Shown here: piece by piece, positions 47,101 to 54,372 of the stretch
Layout: each line of letters starts with the position of its first letter
How positions within the stretch are numbered: the stretch's first letter is position 1
NCBI GenBank assembly: GCA_030426085.1
Contig: JAUHYW010000029.1
Coordinates: 35,568 to 99,567 of the forward strand
Direction: 5' to 3'
DNA length: 64,000 nt
Origin: a bacterium
GTDB lineage: Bacteria > Myxococcota_A > Bradymonadia > UBA7976 > UBA1532
The notes under the pieces: model-generated
The model's database searches: none
What the model saw: only the letters and a program-made list of their open reading frames with translations
Told to the model about the DNA's origin: nothing
Translations under genes and position numbers: made by a program

Positions 47101-49694
47101 GTGTGGAGGAGGCGTGCTTCGGCGACTTCGACGGCGACGGGACCATCGACGCCGACGACAACTGCCCGGTCGAGCCCAACCCCGACCAGCTCGACTCCGA
47201 CCTGGACGACGACGGCGACGCCTGCGACGACGATGACGACAACGACGGCATCCCCGACGAGACCGAGATCGCCAACGGCACCGATCCGCTGGACCCGGAC
47301 TCGGACGGCGACGGCCACGACGACAACAACGACAACTGCCCGCTGGCGGACAACAACGATCAGGCCGACAACGACGACGACGAACTGGGCGACGCCTGCG
47401 ACAACTGCCCCGACGACGACAACCCGGATCAGGCCAACCTGGACGGCGACGCGCTCGGCGACGCGTGCGATCCGGACGTCGACGGGGACGGATTCGCCAA
47501 CGACGTCGACAACTGCGTCGAGACCGACAACGTCGGTCAGGCCGACACCGACGAGGACCAGGTCGGCGACGCCTGCGAGCGGGCGTGCGCGTCCAACACG
47601 AACTGCGACAGCGGTCATGTCTGCGAGCCGGGCGGAGCGGAGTGCGTGCAGTGCGTCGGGAACGAAGACTGCGGGCCTGGCGAGCAGTGCCGGGCGTTCG
47701 TATGCAACGGCGACGGCGGGCCGTGCGACGTCGGCAACGGCGACGCCGACTGCAACAACGGCGAGATCTGCGAGGCCAACACCTGCGTGCCCGCCGAGTG
47801 CGACGTCGATGGGGCGTGCGTGGCCGACCCCGCGGCCGAGCAGTGCGTGAACAACCGCTGCGAGCAGTGTGATCAGGCGGCCAACGGCAACGCCGACTGC
47901 GCCGCGGTCGCCGACGCCCCCATCTGCGACGCCAACGCCTGCCGGGGGTGCAACGAGGACAACGACTGCGCCGGCTTCGCCGGGGCCACCCGCTGCGATC
48001 CGAGCGGGTCGTGCGAAGAGTGCGTGCAGGACGCCCACTGCCAGCCGGGCCAGATCTGCGAGGCCAACGCGTGCGTCGCCGCCGAGTGCGCCAGCGACGA
48101 GGAGTGCGACGGCAACCCGGCCGGCGGGCAGTGCGTGACCAGCCGCTGCGAGCAGTGCGATGTCGTCGACGACGCCGGCTGCGCCATCGGCGAGAACTGC
48201 GTCGGCGCCGTCTGCCTCGACGCGTGCCTCGTCGGCGGCGACTGCGGGGCCAACGAGATCTGCGAGGCCGGAGGCTGCGTCGCCGAGCAGTGCGATCCGA
48301 ACAACGGCGACCTCGACTGCGCGGGCAACGCGCCGGCCACGACCTGCGACGACGGGCGCTGCGTCGAGTGCACCGGCGACGGCGAGTGCGGGGCCGGCGA
48401 GATCTGCGAGGGCGGGGCCTGCGAAGCGCAGGCGTGCGACGTCGAGAACCTCGACGCCGACTGCCCCGCGGGCCAGGACTGCGTGGCCGGGCGCTGCGAG
48501 CAGTGCGACGTGGCCGACGTCAACGCCGGGTGCAACGCGGGCGACGGGGAGCAGCCGATCTGCGTGGCCAACGCGTGCGTGCAGTGCGCCGGCAACGGGG
48601 ACTGCGCGGCGCCGACGCCGACCTGCGTCGAGGGGACCTGCGTCGACCTCGTCGACTTCTGCCGGCTGCAGTTCCCCGTCGACCTCGCCGGGGGCAGCGC
48701 GGCCTCGGCCGGCACCACGGTGACGGTCTACGGCCGCATCTACGAAGAGGGGCTGACCGACCAGACCCTCGGCCCGGACGACGACGGCAACGGCAACCCG
48801 GTGGTCGAGGTGGGCGTCGGGCCCGACGGCAGCGATCCGACGGGCAACCCCGGCTGGCGGTGGACCGCGATGGCGGCCAACGCGCTGTTCGACGCCCAGA
48901 GCGAAGGCGAGCCGAACAACGACGAGTACGAGGGCGCGATGCCCATCCCGCTGACCGGCGGCCCCTACGACTTCGCGGTGCGGGTGAGCCTCGACAACGG
49001 GGCGACCCACGTCTACTGCGACAGCGGCCAGGGCAGCGGCGACGGCTACGCGCCGGCCGACGCCGGCCAGCTCGAGATCGACACCACCGAGGTCTGCGAC
49101 GACGGGGTCGACAACGACAGCGACGGGGACGCCGACTGCGCCGACGCCGACTGCGACGGGCAGATCGTCTGCCTGAACCGCCCGGCGGCGGGCGAGGTCA
49201 TCATCAACGAGATCATGTACGACCCGTCGGCGGTGGACGACAGCGTCGGGGAGTACATCGAGCTGCTCAACGTGACCGGCGCCGCCATCGACCTCGACGG
49301 GCTGGTGCTGACCGACACCGCCGACACCCAGCCGCTGACCATCGCCGGGGGCACCTCCATCGCGGCCGGGGGCACCCTGGTCTTCGTGCGGGACGCCGAC
49401 GCTCAGGTCAACGGCGGCATCGCCGGCGGCATCGCCTTCGGCTTCGCCCTGGCCAACGGCGGCGACACGATCACCCTCACCCTGCCCGGCGCCCCGGACG
49501 TGACCATCGACTCGGTGACCTACGAAGACGACGCCAACGGCTGGCCCGACGCCGCCGGCGCCTCGGTGCAGCTCGACTCGACCAACCCCGGGGCGGCCGA
49601 CCGCAACGACCCGGCCAACTGGTGCCTGTCGGCGGTGGCCTACGGCGACGGGGATCTGGGCAGCCCGGGCGGCGCCAACGTGGTCTGCCAGTAG
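38106..49694 (+). CDS. Giant mosaic Cys-rich surface lipoprotein (3,862 residues)
   Basis: The ATG at 38106 is preceded by GGAG ten bases upstream. The signal peptide ends Ser-Val-Ser-Cys (Cys32). Domains in order: a concanavalin/LamG-like beta-sandwich (about 75-300); MopE-type metal-binding motifs of the form CDGxDNDCDGxVDE, about eleven copies from residue 350 to 1475; a long zone of Cys-repeat knots (about 1,600-3,000 and 3,160-3,510) with NGN and HPxGN spacers; thrombospondin type 3-like calcium-binding repeats (about 3,008-3,158); a beta-sandwich (about 3,515-3,660); a last MopE-like motif; and a lamin-tail (LTD) domain at the C-terminus (about 3,696-3,862). It is probably displayed at the outer surface and stabilised by disulfides and calcium. 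Adhesion, predation or matrix roles are possible but not shown. Confidence 0.9.
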   Translation: MATSTPNTVPSRRASLAVRGLLAAFALWSVSCSEVGDLPPCETNDDCPEIELCLAGACVPDDPCGAGIYRVEDEPPPYLTPVERISEAGREVIVRSRTPLQGNVAEAQPRGNDQLLVITPGDQEQLFEIDFFVPDSRDETRTNAVFVEFRMRTQGPGGPCQAVVEMQFPSLDPDAGPRAMAQARFCIGEGAFGPGGGRSDVAIEGLDPSQFHTYRIEYNRPVADLDAGSAGGNAPRFDIYIDGVRQGVSYLAEDLQGLSLAEDTVAPRDVFVRFGGARGISVWDFVRWGCVSQSGVCLPKMSENDNRPGTVEDDFEPNDINQRDALGVCSERRLARGENDCGESGRSRGHEECDGFDNDCDGVTDEDFGAEGTVTLRFYPFPEVAADPDPDENVDPAQRVGTDLYLGQECDIGVCTNAVVSCNPAWFANPVESVGKLYCNTDFTPQGTPPALPSDEVCDELDNDCDGYVDENFRVFPGDVLPYPDGETRPLDPRRSPTRVNGNEIFKDGICNRDSVGLCGAVTAKCDGAGALTCDFVEVGRTEICGNRLDDDCDARVDEVTDGLSNDQDNDGAPACQHCVYALRLRDGFPGIFDRGYPNDGWEEALDPSAIALLDRIQSTLPQGWSIAGYIGAGAPTDPDLFDLRDCFQNPEGGLQIEEPATTYDCNDGDPDTAYGKPEICDGADNDCDDGVDEADGYIDAVGNPVEPSAQGARPFNQSCRTQAITNETNTEPVCDARAEACSTTCLEGFDKQSDEETACEPLQLEALETCDDGEPNTRPVRDPRTGRYERNDAGQLVDANGQRLRCLEVCNGLDDDGDGRTDATQPEALVTGPCYDNGLDSDEIDFSRREEERTHCRPGREICVGGTTEGNGCAGQRLPIEEVCDQIDNDCNGSVDEGFLGEDDPVDGISPDDLRDCTDENELVGPCRQAYYRCLPGGADAVLDFEVPQGFRVVSHPTNGTVCVPETKPGELAEICDGTGPDGTALQTSNNPDIDNDCDGRVDEGFYFRPEDIENRRYRSSDHCGRCGNNCDDFADERYYVKACVEIDDENYACSRTCVPGRVDADRDGESCECALQEPGEAGSATRFCDDGEPNEECELECDNSAPAGMCACGEIGQVVGPDNPQPRCGERCNGADDDCDGRPDERRSLLTPECYTHVEAPGAPSTIGEGLCQRGRQACVDGGLAEFVDGTGEPDLQNGDYVDEDMDGCIDEITPVDEICDGHDNDCDGSVDEDFLNKDGDGIGDVARAADVETFDCMVPDRRGDCELGQRRCFPPVAGAAPEISCEALHDRQDEICGTEPGRRNATGDEDCDGATDEEVGESEGPGADSDCSGKNNVRAARCEAGECQVEDDGCELDYYDEDRDGDNGCEADCVGLQQPGRQLGDLCPIEMYPDTDGAQCQCQGVLGCRRFGDGRRAIECRVTLLTPNGEPPSPGDRSTIIYAFDPPLDEGRDPRDRCVNRLGTVAETCDYLDNDCDGKTDETATNDGRYSGKPSDGAEPGGPLFNCGSCGTTCDPPHGVPRCQETGDDARDYVCQISSCDDTFANCDGDLATGCESDLGTDFDHCGTCATSCARPTNDEGEPLNEELDRDGVDGYDGNDGRNDSDPGYARIATGCVPAQTDAPGECRCGEGAACDPGGMEPFCVGEGLDAACVECRASNDDPVDHTNSDCLDDSDAGQYCIAGRCHACNPTGNRGCSLDNDEGENAPETQVCRMGEDNRFLCQRCRNDDDCATAYDGNGVEGSILPYCHNPSDEPEDYHTGGFRGCVRCRIKAGNRPLNNGPDIGCGGERQSFCYPDQGDDGRGQCNGCTAALDCPVIEGRSRTCTNGSCGTCTPAGDDGCFNPTPVCDTGNFSCRPCRVADNNGEGECRDPARPPVNGRFRRLCVPENARDPFGTCQQCNNDEDCRNDEIQQALDPETGQPVATAFNDHICCNSRCIEVDIAELGNCRGCGVGCETDTANECDALNRACKCGENPACGGRTPFCDSNLDGGQCVVCLEDDHCDEGTVCVDRDPENPTPAGRVCRECDPQDNPGEAGRDPGRACPAERPYCNPATFTCRRCEGDAECADGDQCLADGTCGGCDSSADCVDHPAGNLCVDARCSPCVNDGSCQGHPDIDLVGNRCVTEGDRDVCRRCTADEDCAGHPEGNRCQGGLCTSCDDDDDNCIGHFAGNVCAGSACGPCDVDAGGSCAGNQEGIYCNADTDPNRCAPCRDADDDDPNRVACAVESDAPVCDEGTGRCVECRGDFECAELTVEGREICDGGSCRRCDPGDNRGCAQDDATGPICRAVPDGGDNTFCDDCDSDAECVGHEDGNLCIDGRCQGCDNDDDACQRDPSHPVGNVCRGGNCGQCERASDCSSHPVGNVCGAESRCISCGGGVGCGGHPNGNQCVLRPDGKGTCEQCNPALDVTGCTVAAATANPICDADDFRCGPCARDDECGAVSDTLGQCVNGSCQACNPAENRVDGNPACVGPEAGFTCQPSEDEPSVFICRACVGNECADGQGNEGACVSRDGVDICVACDPAANTTAGNALCTGRQTCIDDVCANCAPGDNEADGFNADCAAGTCIGGACFECDVSANAGDGNPLCDGGPDGGGPRQYGLTCVAGDCAECQPAGNDPDTGLNARCGGTSCIAVDLTGDGSSEGVCGRCDYGGDEDDAVCPDGTQCQSDGRCRRCTGNDDCAGRGDAEVCNAGVCEPCVDDGQCDGHPDGNVCVLGRCTSCAEPDVGCVRNEGEENEQVHDAGQYCDEGTGYCTDCVGLPAACVAGSRTSVCDSPTGVCRSCRNDVECPDGANPICITDPDQNDPDVRICRVCDPPSDRGCVSDSTAPRCSDAGGAPACVGCTDNAHCADNPRGNLCDDVVGSLEQGACKRCESAVDCENHLAGNICRNDLCGRCERDADCIGHPQGNVCIGNFCSPCANDESCDGNPLGGKCAEVDGDGVLECEVCNPAAAAGQSGCPNNLVCAVVDNGDDPDTVQCVGCRGSEDCGPGRLCVEEACFGDFDGDGTIDADDNCPVEPNPDQLDSDLDDDGDACDDDDDNDGIPDETEIANGTDPLDPDSDGDGHDDNNDNCPLADNNDQADNDDDELGDACDNCPDDDNPDQANLDGDALGDACDPDVDGDGFANDVDNCVETDNVGQADTDEDQVGDACERACASNTNCDSGHVCEPGGAECVQCVGNEDCGPGEQCRAFVCNGDGGPCDVGNGDADCNNGEICEANTCVPAECDVDGACVADPAAEQCVNNRCEQCDQAANGNADCAAVADAPICDANACRGCNEDNDCAGFAGATRCDPSGSCEECVQDAHCQPGQICEANACVAAECASDEECDGNPAGGQCVTSRCEQCDVVDDAGCAIGENCVGAVCLDACLVGGDCGANEICEAGGCVAEQCDPNNGDLDCAGNAPATTCDDGRCVECTGDGECGAGEICEGGACEAQACDVENLDADCPAGQDCVAGRCEQCDVADVNAGCNAGDGEQPICVANACVQCAGNGDCAAPTPTCVEGTCVDLVDFCRLQFPVDLAGGSAASAGTTVTVYGRIYEEGLTDQTLGPDDDGNGNPVVEVGVGPDGSDPTGNPGWRWTAMAANALFDAQSEGEPNNDEYEGAMPIPLTGGPYDFAVRVSLDNGATHVYCDSGQGSGDGYAPADAGQLEIDTTEVCDDGVDNDSDGDADCADADCDGQIVCLNRPAAGEVIINEIMYDPSAVDDSVGEYIELLNVTGAAIDLDGLVLTDTADTQPLTIAGGTSIAAGGTLVFVRDADAQVNGGIAGGIAFGFALANGGDTITLTLPGAPDVTIDSVTYEDDANGWPDAAGASVQLDSTNPGAADRNDPANWCLSAVAYGDGDLGSPGGANVVCQ
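38120..38131. repeat. 12-bp palindrome ACCGAATACGGT, copy 2
   Basis: Identical to the dyad at 37011-37022 and located just inside the 5' end of the giant lipoprotein gene. The spacer before that gene (37965-38105) has a GCGCGC stem at 37971-37986 after the TssJ-like gene stop and no clear promoter. Confidence 0.4.
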
Positions 49695-49713
49695 CCGGCG
49701 CGCCCGGCGGTGC

Positions 49714-50598
49714 TCAGTCCGGTGGCAGGATGGCCGATGGCCCGACCGACATCACCGTGCCCCCGTGGTCGACCACGTCGTGCTCGACCATGAACACATT
49801 GGCGTAGAGGTTGGCGATCCACTGCCGGCCGCGCTGGGTGGCCCGCAGGTAGCGCAGCCCGTCGGTGATGTAGGGGCTGACGACCTCCCAGAAGAAGCGG
49901 GGGTAGCCCCGGGCGAGGTCGTCGGGGCTGGCGTAGCCCAGCCTCATGTTCTGGCCGAGCTCCTCGAACTCGTAGAACAGCGCCGGCAGCTTGTTGATGT
50001 AGCGCGGATCGGCGAGCTGGCCGATGAGATCGGCCGCCCGGACCAGACCCGGATCGTCATCGGTCGCCTTGTGATCGCCGGTCTGGGGCACGGGGAACCG
50101 GGTCCGCTCGAGGTTGCGGCTGATCGTGTGCTCGTCGAGCACCGGGGTCGGCCCGAAGCGAGCCTTGACGAACAGCTTGCCCCGGTCGATGTGATACGGC
50201 GCCATCGAGGCGTCGGTGATCCCCACCCCCAGCCGGATGGTCTCGTCGCCCCGGCCGGTCGAGTAGCGCTCGCCGGTGTCGCCGGGGCAGATGCCGCGCA
50301 CGTAGCCGATGTCGTGGCACAGCAGCGAGACCACGAAGTCGAGCCAGTTGCGGGGCGAGACCCCGCCCACCCGCAGGTGCTTGCCCCGGATGATGTCGAG
50401 GCCGACCAGGGTCACCATCACCGTGTGCTCGACGGTGTGGTACAGCGCGTCCCCGTTGCCGATGATCTCGAGCGCCATGTTGGTCGCCCATACCGCGATG
50501 TCGGGGTAGTCCGGGTTCAGGCGCCCGTAGGTGCGATCGTAGTTGGCCCGGATCTCGGTGATCAGGGCGTCCGCCTGGAGCTTGACCGGGTCGATCAT
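49714..50598 (-). CDS. HD-domain metal-dependent phosphohydrolase
   Basis: 294 residues, cytoplasmic. The HD metal-binding pattern is present: YHTVEHTVMV near residue 54, then LLCHDIGYVRG near 93, and later Asp-containing helices (VRAADLIGQLADPRYI). HD proteins hydrolyse phosphoester bonds in nucleotides, including cyclic nucleotides. It follows two cyclic-nucleotide-binding proteins in one operon (11-base gap), which makes a cyclic-nucleotide phosphodiesterase role attractive but unproven. Its stop is convergent with the giant lipoprotein gene, 19 bases away. Confidence 0.8.
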   Translation of the reverse strand: MIDPVKLQADALITEIRANYDRTYGRLNPDYPDIAVWATNMALEIIGNGDALYHTVEHTVMVTLVGLDIIRGKHLRVGGVSPRNWLDFVVSLLCHDIGYVRGICPGDTGERYSTGRGDETIRLGVGITDASMAPYHIDRGKLFVKARFGPTPVLDEHTISRNLERTRFPVPQTGDHKATDDDPGLVRAADLIGQLADPRYINKLPALFYEFEELGQNMRLGYASPDDLARGYPRFFWEVVSPYITDGLRYLRATQRGRQWIANLYANVFMVEHDVVDHGGTVMSVGPSAILPPD

Positions 50599-50609
50599 CC
50601 CCTGCTCCG

Positions 50610-51083
50610 TCAGCCGTCGGGCTCGTCGAGCGCCGCGTCCCGCAGGACCTCGGCGGCGTGGTGCAACCGCCGGGCGAGCTGCTCGGCGATGAGATCCATC
50701 AACGCGAAGGCGAACGGGTTGCCGGCGTTGAACAACAGGTCGAACTCGGTCCGGGCGAGCACCGCGAGCACCGCCCCGTGCTCGCCGGCCACGCAGCCCG
50801 CCGAGCGCGGCCCGCCGTCGAGCAGCGCCATCTCGCCGAGCAGCTCGCCGATGCCCAGCGTCGCGAGCACCCCCGGCTTCTCGCCCTCGGCCGCCGGCAT
50901 CACGATGCGCACGTCGCCGAAGGTCACGAAGCCGCAGTACAGCCCCGGCTCGCCCTGCCCGAAGATGGGCGCGCCGGGGTCGAACGAGCGCTCGTGCATC
51001 ACCTGGGCCAGCACCCGCCGGTGGCGGTCGTCGAGCTCGGAGAACAGCGGCAGCAGCACCAGCGAGCGGTCGTTGATCGGCAT
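50610..51083 (-). CDS. Cyclic nucleotide-binding (CRP-like) domain protein
   Basis: 157 residues, essentially one cNMP-binding beta-barrel. The phosphate-binding cassette GELLGEMALLDGGPRSA contains the expected Glu and Arg, so ligand binding is plausible. No helix-turn-helix domain is present, so it is unlikely to bind DNA. Its ATG shares one base with the stop of the upstream cNMP-binding gene (TGATG), implying coupled translation. Confidence 0.85.
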   Translation of the reverse strand: MPINDRSLVLLPLFSELDDRHRRVLAQVMHERSFDPGAPIFGQGEPGLYCGFVTFGDVRIVMPAAEGEKPGVLATLGIGELLGEMALLDGGPRSAGCVAGEHGAVLAVLARTEFDLLFNAGNPFAFALMDLIAEQLARRLHHAAEVLRDAALDEPDG

Positions 51084-51643
51084 CAGCCGGCCCTCCCGAA
51101 GAGCTGCCGCAGCCGGCTCCAGGCGGTGCGGGGGGCCACCTCGACCCCCCGCGCGGTGCGCTCGATCTCAGCCCGCTCCCGCCCCTGCCAGTGCTCCTGG
51201 ATGCGCACGTTGGTGTCGCGCAGCCGATCGCAGAGGGTCAGGGCGATGTTGCGGATGACCTTGTACGCCCCCGGATCGCGGGCGGTGCGCAGGGTCGCGA
51301 AGCGGCCCCCGTCGATGACGAAGAGCGTCGTGTCGAGCAGCGCCCGGGCCCGCAGGCTGCGGGGCGACGGCATGACCAGGCACGCCTCGCCGACCACCGT
51401 GCCCTCGCCCAGCTTCGCGACCGTGCGCACGACGCCGTCGGGCAGCGGCAGCTCGACGGCGAGCTTGCCCCGGCGGACCACGAAGGCGTCGTCGCCGGCC
51501 TCGCCCTGCTCGAAGAGCAGCTCGCCCGGCCTGGCCCGACGCATCCGCATCGTCGACGCGATCGAGGTCAGCTCGTCGGCCGTCAGCCGGCGGAAGAGCG
51601 GCAGCTTCCGGAGGAAGGCGTAGTCTTCGTCGGTCATGGGCAT
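51083..51643 (-). CDS. Second cyclic nucleotide-binding domain protein
   Basis: About 186 residues from the ATG at 51643; the in-frame ATG at 51637 is also possible. The cNMP-binding fold is complete, with a phosphate-cassette GTVVGEACLVMPSPRSLRA (Glu and Arg retained) near residue 95. The C-terminal 40 residues are basic and helical without a clear DNA-binding fold. It heads a three-gene unit with the second cNMP protein and the HD hydrolase. Confidence 0.82.
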   Translation of the reverse strand: MPMTDEDYAFLRKLPLFRRLTADELTSIASTMRMRRARPGELLFEQGEAGDDAFVVRRGKLAVELPLPDGVVRTVAKLGEGTVVGEACLVMPSPRSLRARALLDTTLFVIDGGRFATLRTARDPGAYKVIRNIALTLCDRLRDTNVRIQEHWQGRERAEIERTARGVEVAPRTAWSRLRQLFGRAG

Positions 51644-51781
51644 CCCCCACCCTCGTCGACGCTTCGACGTTGGCACGGCGGCCCCCGAACTGCAACGACC
51701 GCGGGCCCCCGGCTCGGGGAATCGCGCAGTCCGCGGGCGGGACCCGAAGCGCCCGCCGCCGACGGCTCGCCGACGACCCCG

Positions 51782-52525
51782 TCAACGGCGAGCGGCCGCG
51801 GTCATCAGGGCCTCCATCCGCCGCACGATCTCGGCGTGCCAGCGGTCGACCTGCCCGTCGGGATCGTCGGCGTCGGGCGCCGGCGGCGCGATGGGCGCCC
51901 CCACCAGGTGGGTCAGCCGCACCGGGCGGGGCAGCAGGGTGGGGCCCAGGCCCCGGATGAGCGGCAGCGGCAGCTTGAACCGCTTGTAGAACCGCGCGGT
52001 CAGGCCGCTGGGGTACACCGTGAAGAGATCGTCGGCCGCCGGGCAGGCCACCAGCACGACCGGCGCCCCGGTCTCGATGGCCAGCCGCACGAAGCCCTTG
52101 CGCCGGGCCCAGCGCACGGTGTGCCGCTCCTCGGACGGGCGCAGCGCCTCGCGCATGCCCCCGGGCGCGACGACGACCAGGTGCCCGTCCCCGAGCAGCG
52201 CGTGCCCGTTGCCCGGGCTGGCCGGCGCGACCCCCGCCCGGCGGGCGAAGTCGGCGACCAGCGGGGTCTTGAAGATGAGGTCGTCGCCCAGCGAGGCCGG
52301 CCAGCGCCCGCTCGCGGCGTGCATCGCGTCGGCGAAGAGCACCCCGTCGTAGGTCGCGAGGCTGTGGTTGAGCACCAGGAGCCCCGCGCCGGTGCGGGGC
52401 ACATGCTCCAGGCCGATGACCCGGTGGCGGTGATAGGCGCGCAGCGCCTGCACGAGCGGGCGGAAGCGCTCGACGAGCACCGGCGAGACCGGTGAGCGGG
52501 GGTTGTCGGGGCGGGGGTCGAGCAT
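51782..52525 (-). CDS. Lysophospholipid acyltransferase-like protein
   Basis: 247 residues. The NHSLATYDGVLF element near residue 52 is an NHx4D acyltransferase motif, and the APGGMREAL element near 115 fits the second PlsC/DAGAT-type motif that positions the acyl acceptor. A late hydrophobic loop suggests membrane association but no full membrane helix is evident. The likely role is transfer of an acyl chain to a lysolipid or diacylglycerol-like acceptor. Substrate cannot be told. The flanking spacers are short and hold no other gene. Confidence 0.75.
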   Translation of the reverse strand: MLDPRPDNPRSPVSPVLVERFRPLVQALRAYHRHRVIGLEHVPRTGAGLLVLNHSLATYDGVLFADAMHAASGRWPASLGDDLIFKTPLVADFARRAGVAPASPGNGHALLGDGHLVVVAPGGMREALRPSEERHTVRWARRKGFVRLAIETGAPVVLVACPAADDLFTVYPSGLTARFYKRFKLPLPLIRGLGPTLLPRPVRLTHLVGAPIAPPAPDADDPDGQVDRWHAEIVRRMEALMTAAARR

Positions 52526-52588
52526 GCCCCACTCTACCAGCCGGGGCCGGCCCGTCGACCCTGCCGATCGCGGCCGCCCGGGTCGGCG

Positions 52589-54211
52589 CTACTCGGCGTC
52601 GAGCAGCTCCACGCAGCGCAGGTGCAGGTTGAGGCAGGCGTTCTCGAACGCCCGCTGGGCCGCGAGCACGTCGTCCGCCGCCCGAGCCGAGAGCCACTCC
52701 GAGCGCTGGCCCTCGTCCTGCTCCTCGAGCTCGACGTCGGCGTGGGCCCGCAGCACCTCCAGCCGCTCGGCCATCAAGAGCGCCACCGACTCCGCCGCCT
52801 CCCGCTCGGCCTCCCGCCGCTGGCCGACCCGGGCCTCCAGATCGGCCCGGCGGGCGAGCAGCGTGCGGATCTCGCCGTGCAGCGGCAGCAGATCACCGGG
52901 GCGCACCGTCACCCCGCTCGACGCGATCTCGACGTTGCGCAGCGCCGCCCGATAGTCCTCGTCGACCCGCTCCCGGGCCCGGACCGCGGTGAAGACCGCG
53001 TGCTCCATCTCGCGCAGCTTCGACTCGGCCGCCTTCAGCGAGCGGTCGAGGGTGTAGATCCGCTGCTCGAGGCTCTGCCGACGGGTGATGCGGGCCCGGG
53101 CCCGGGTGTCGGTGACGGCCCGCTGGCGCTCGGCGGACGCCACCGCCTCGTCCAACGCGGTGCGGGCCCCGCTGACCCAGGCCAGCGCGTCGCCGATCGC
53201 CTGGGGCGCGCTCTCGACCCGCCCGAACCACGCCCGGATCTGCCGCCGCAGGTGGTCGGAGAACCGGGCCCACTCGGGGGCCACCCCCACCGCCGGCATG
53301 GGCGGGAGCTGAGGCGCGGGGCTCGGCGACTCGGGCGGCGGGCCGCCGATCTCCATCAGGCACGCGTCGAGCGCGGTGAGCACCTCTTCGGCCCCGCCGG
53401 GGCGGTCGACCGCGTCCTTGGCCAGGCACGCCTGCACAAGCGCGCTCAGCCGGGCGGGTATGCCCCCGGCGTCGGGCAGCGGCGGCACCGGGCTGTTGAC
53501 GTGCTTCGCCACCAGCCGCAGCGGCTCGTCGTCCTCGAAGGGCGGGCGGCCGGCGAGCAGGTGGAACAGCACCGCGCCCACCGCGTAGACGTCGGCCGCC
53601 GGGGTCGCCGTCTCGCCCCGGGCCAGCTCGGGGGGCAGGTACAGGGGCGTGCCCAGGGTGAACGGCCCGGTGGGGGCGTGCTCCCGCATCGGATCGTCCT
53701 CGCCGACCGCCAGCCGCCCGAGGTCGATGAGCTTGACGTGATCGGCGAAGTGCCCCGCGCTGCTGAGGTAGATGTTGCGCGGCTCGACCGCCCGGTGCAC
53801 CGCGCCCCGCCGATGCAGCACCGCCAGCGCCTCGCACACCTGGCGCATGATGTGCACCGCCCGGGGGGGCGGCAGGCGGCCGACCTCGTCCAGCTCGATC
53901 TGGAGGTCGCGCCCCCGCAGCCGCTCCATGACCATCCAGCCCCGCCCGTCGGAGAGCCGGCCGGCGTCGAGCGCGGCGACGAGGTGGGGGTGGCGCAGGC
54001 CGCGGGCGACGTTCCACGCGGTCATCAGCCGCCCGGCCATGCGCTCGGCGTCGGGGGCCTCGGCGGCGGTGACCTTGAGGGCGACCCGGCGGCGGGTGGC
54101 CTCGTGCTGGGCCTCGTAGACGGTGGAGGTCTCCCCCCGGGCGAGCTTGCCGAGCAGCACATAGCCGCGCTGCAACAGCTCGCCGGAGACATTTGCAGGC
54201 GGACGCGGCAC
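52589..54211 (-). CDS. Predicted pseudokinase with C-terminal coiled coil
   Basis: 540 residues. The GTG at 54211 has AGGAG five bases upstream. Residues about 15-275 have a Hanks-type kinase fold: the ATP lysine (VALKVTA, Lys46), the DLG of the DFG triad at 163-165 and the APE-equivalent PPELARG. In the catalytic loop the sequence is VHRAVEPRN, so the catalytic Asp is Ala141 and the usual Lys is Glu143. The Gly-rich loop is also degenerate (LARGETSTV). Phosphotransfer is therefore doubtful. Residues about 370-520 are highly charged and predicted coiled coil. It may act as a scaffold or allosteric partner for another kinase. Confidence 0.82.
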   Translation of the reverse strand: MPRPPANVSGELLQRGYVLLGKLARGETSTVYEAQHEATRRRVALKVTAAEAPDAERMAGRLMTAWNVARGLRHPHLVAALDAGRLSDGRGWMVMERLRGRDLQIELDEVGRLPPPRAVHIMRQVCEALAVLHRRGAVHRAVEPRNIYLSSAGHFADHVKLIDLGRLAVGEDDPMREHAPTGPFTLGTPLYLPPELARGETATPAADVYAVGAVLFHLLAGRPPFEDDEPLRLVAKHVNSPVPPLPDAGGIPARLSALVQACLAKDAVDRPGGAEEVLTALDACLMEIGGPPPESPSPAPQLPPMPAVGVAPEWARFSDHLRRQIRAWFGRVESAPQAIGDALAWVSGARTALDEAVASAERQRAVTDTRARARITRRQSLEQRIYTLDRSLKAAESKLREMEHAVFTAVRARERVDEDYRAALRNVEIASSGVTVRPGDLLPLHGEIRTLLARRADLEARVGQRREAEREAAESVALLMAERLEVLRAHADVELEEQDEGQRSEWLSARAADDVLAAQRAFENACLNLHLRCVELLDAE

Positions 54212-54372
54212 GGCGACTCCTGACGGGATCCGGTCGTGGTTCGGGGGCGCCTTCGAGATCTAACAGGATCCGACCCCGACGACCACCGTCAGCCGAGGGA
54301 GACGCAGGCGCCCCTCGATCCGCAGCCCCCGCATGCGATACACCGTTCCCCTCGACCGGCTGGAGTCGACCC

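Noticed and set aside
38196..49010. Antisense open frames of 1,764 and 1,696 residues opposite the giant gene
   Set aside because: They lie wholly opposite the giant lipoprotein and arise because its GC-rich, Asp/Cys-rich codons leave few stop codons on the other strand; composition is low-complexity Ala/Val/Arg/Gly with no start context or known domain.
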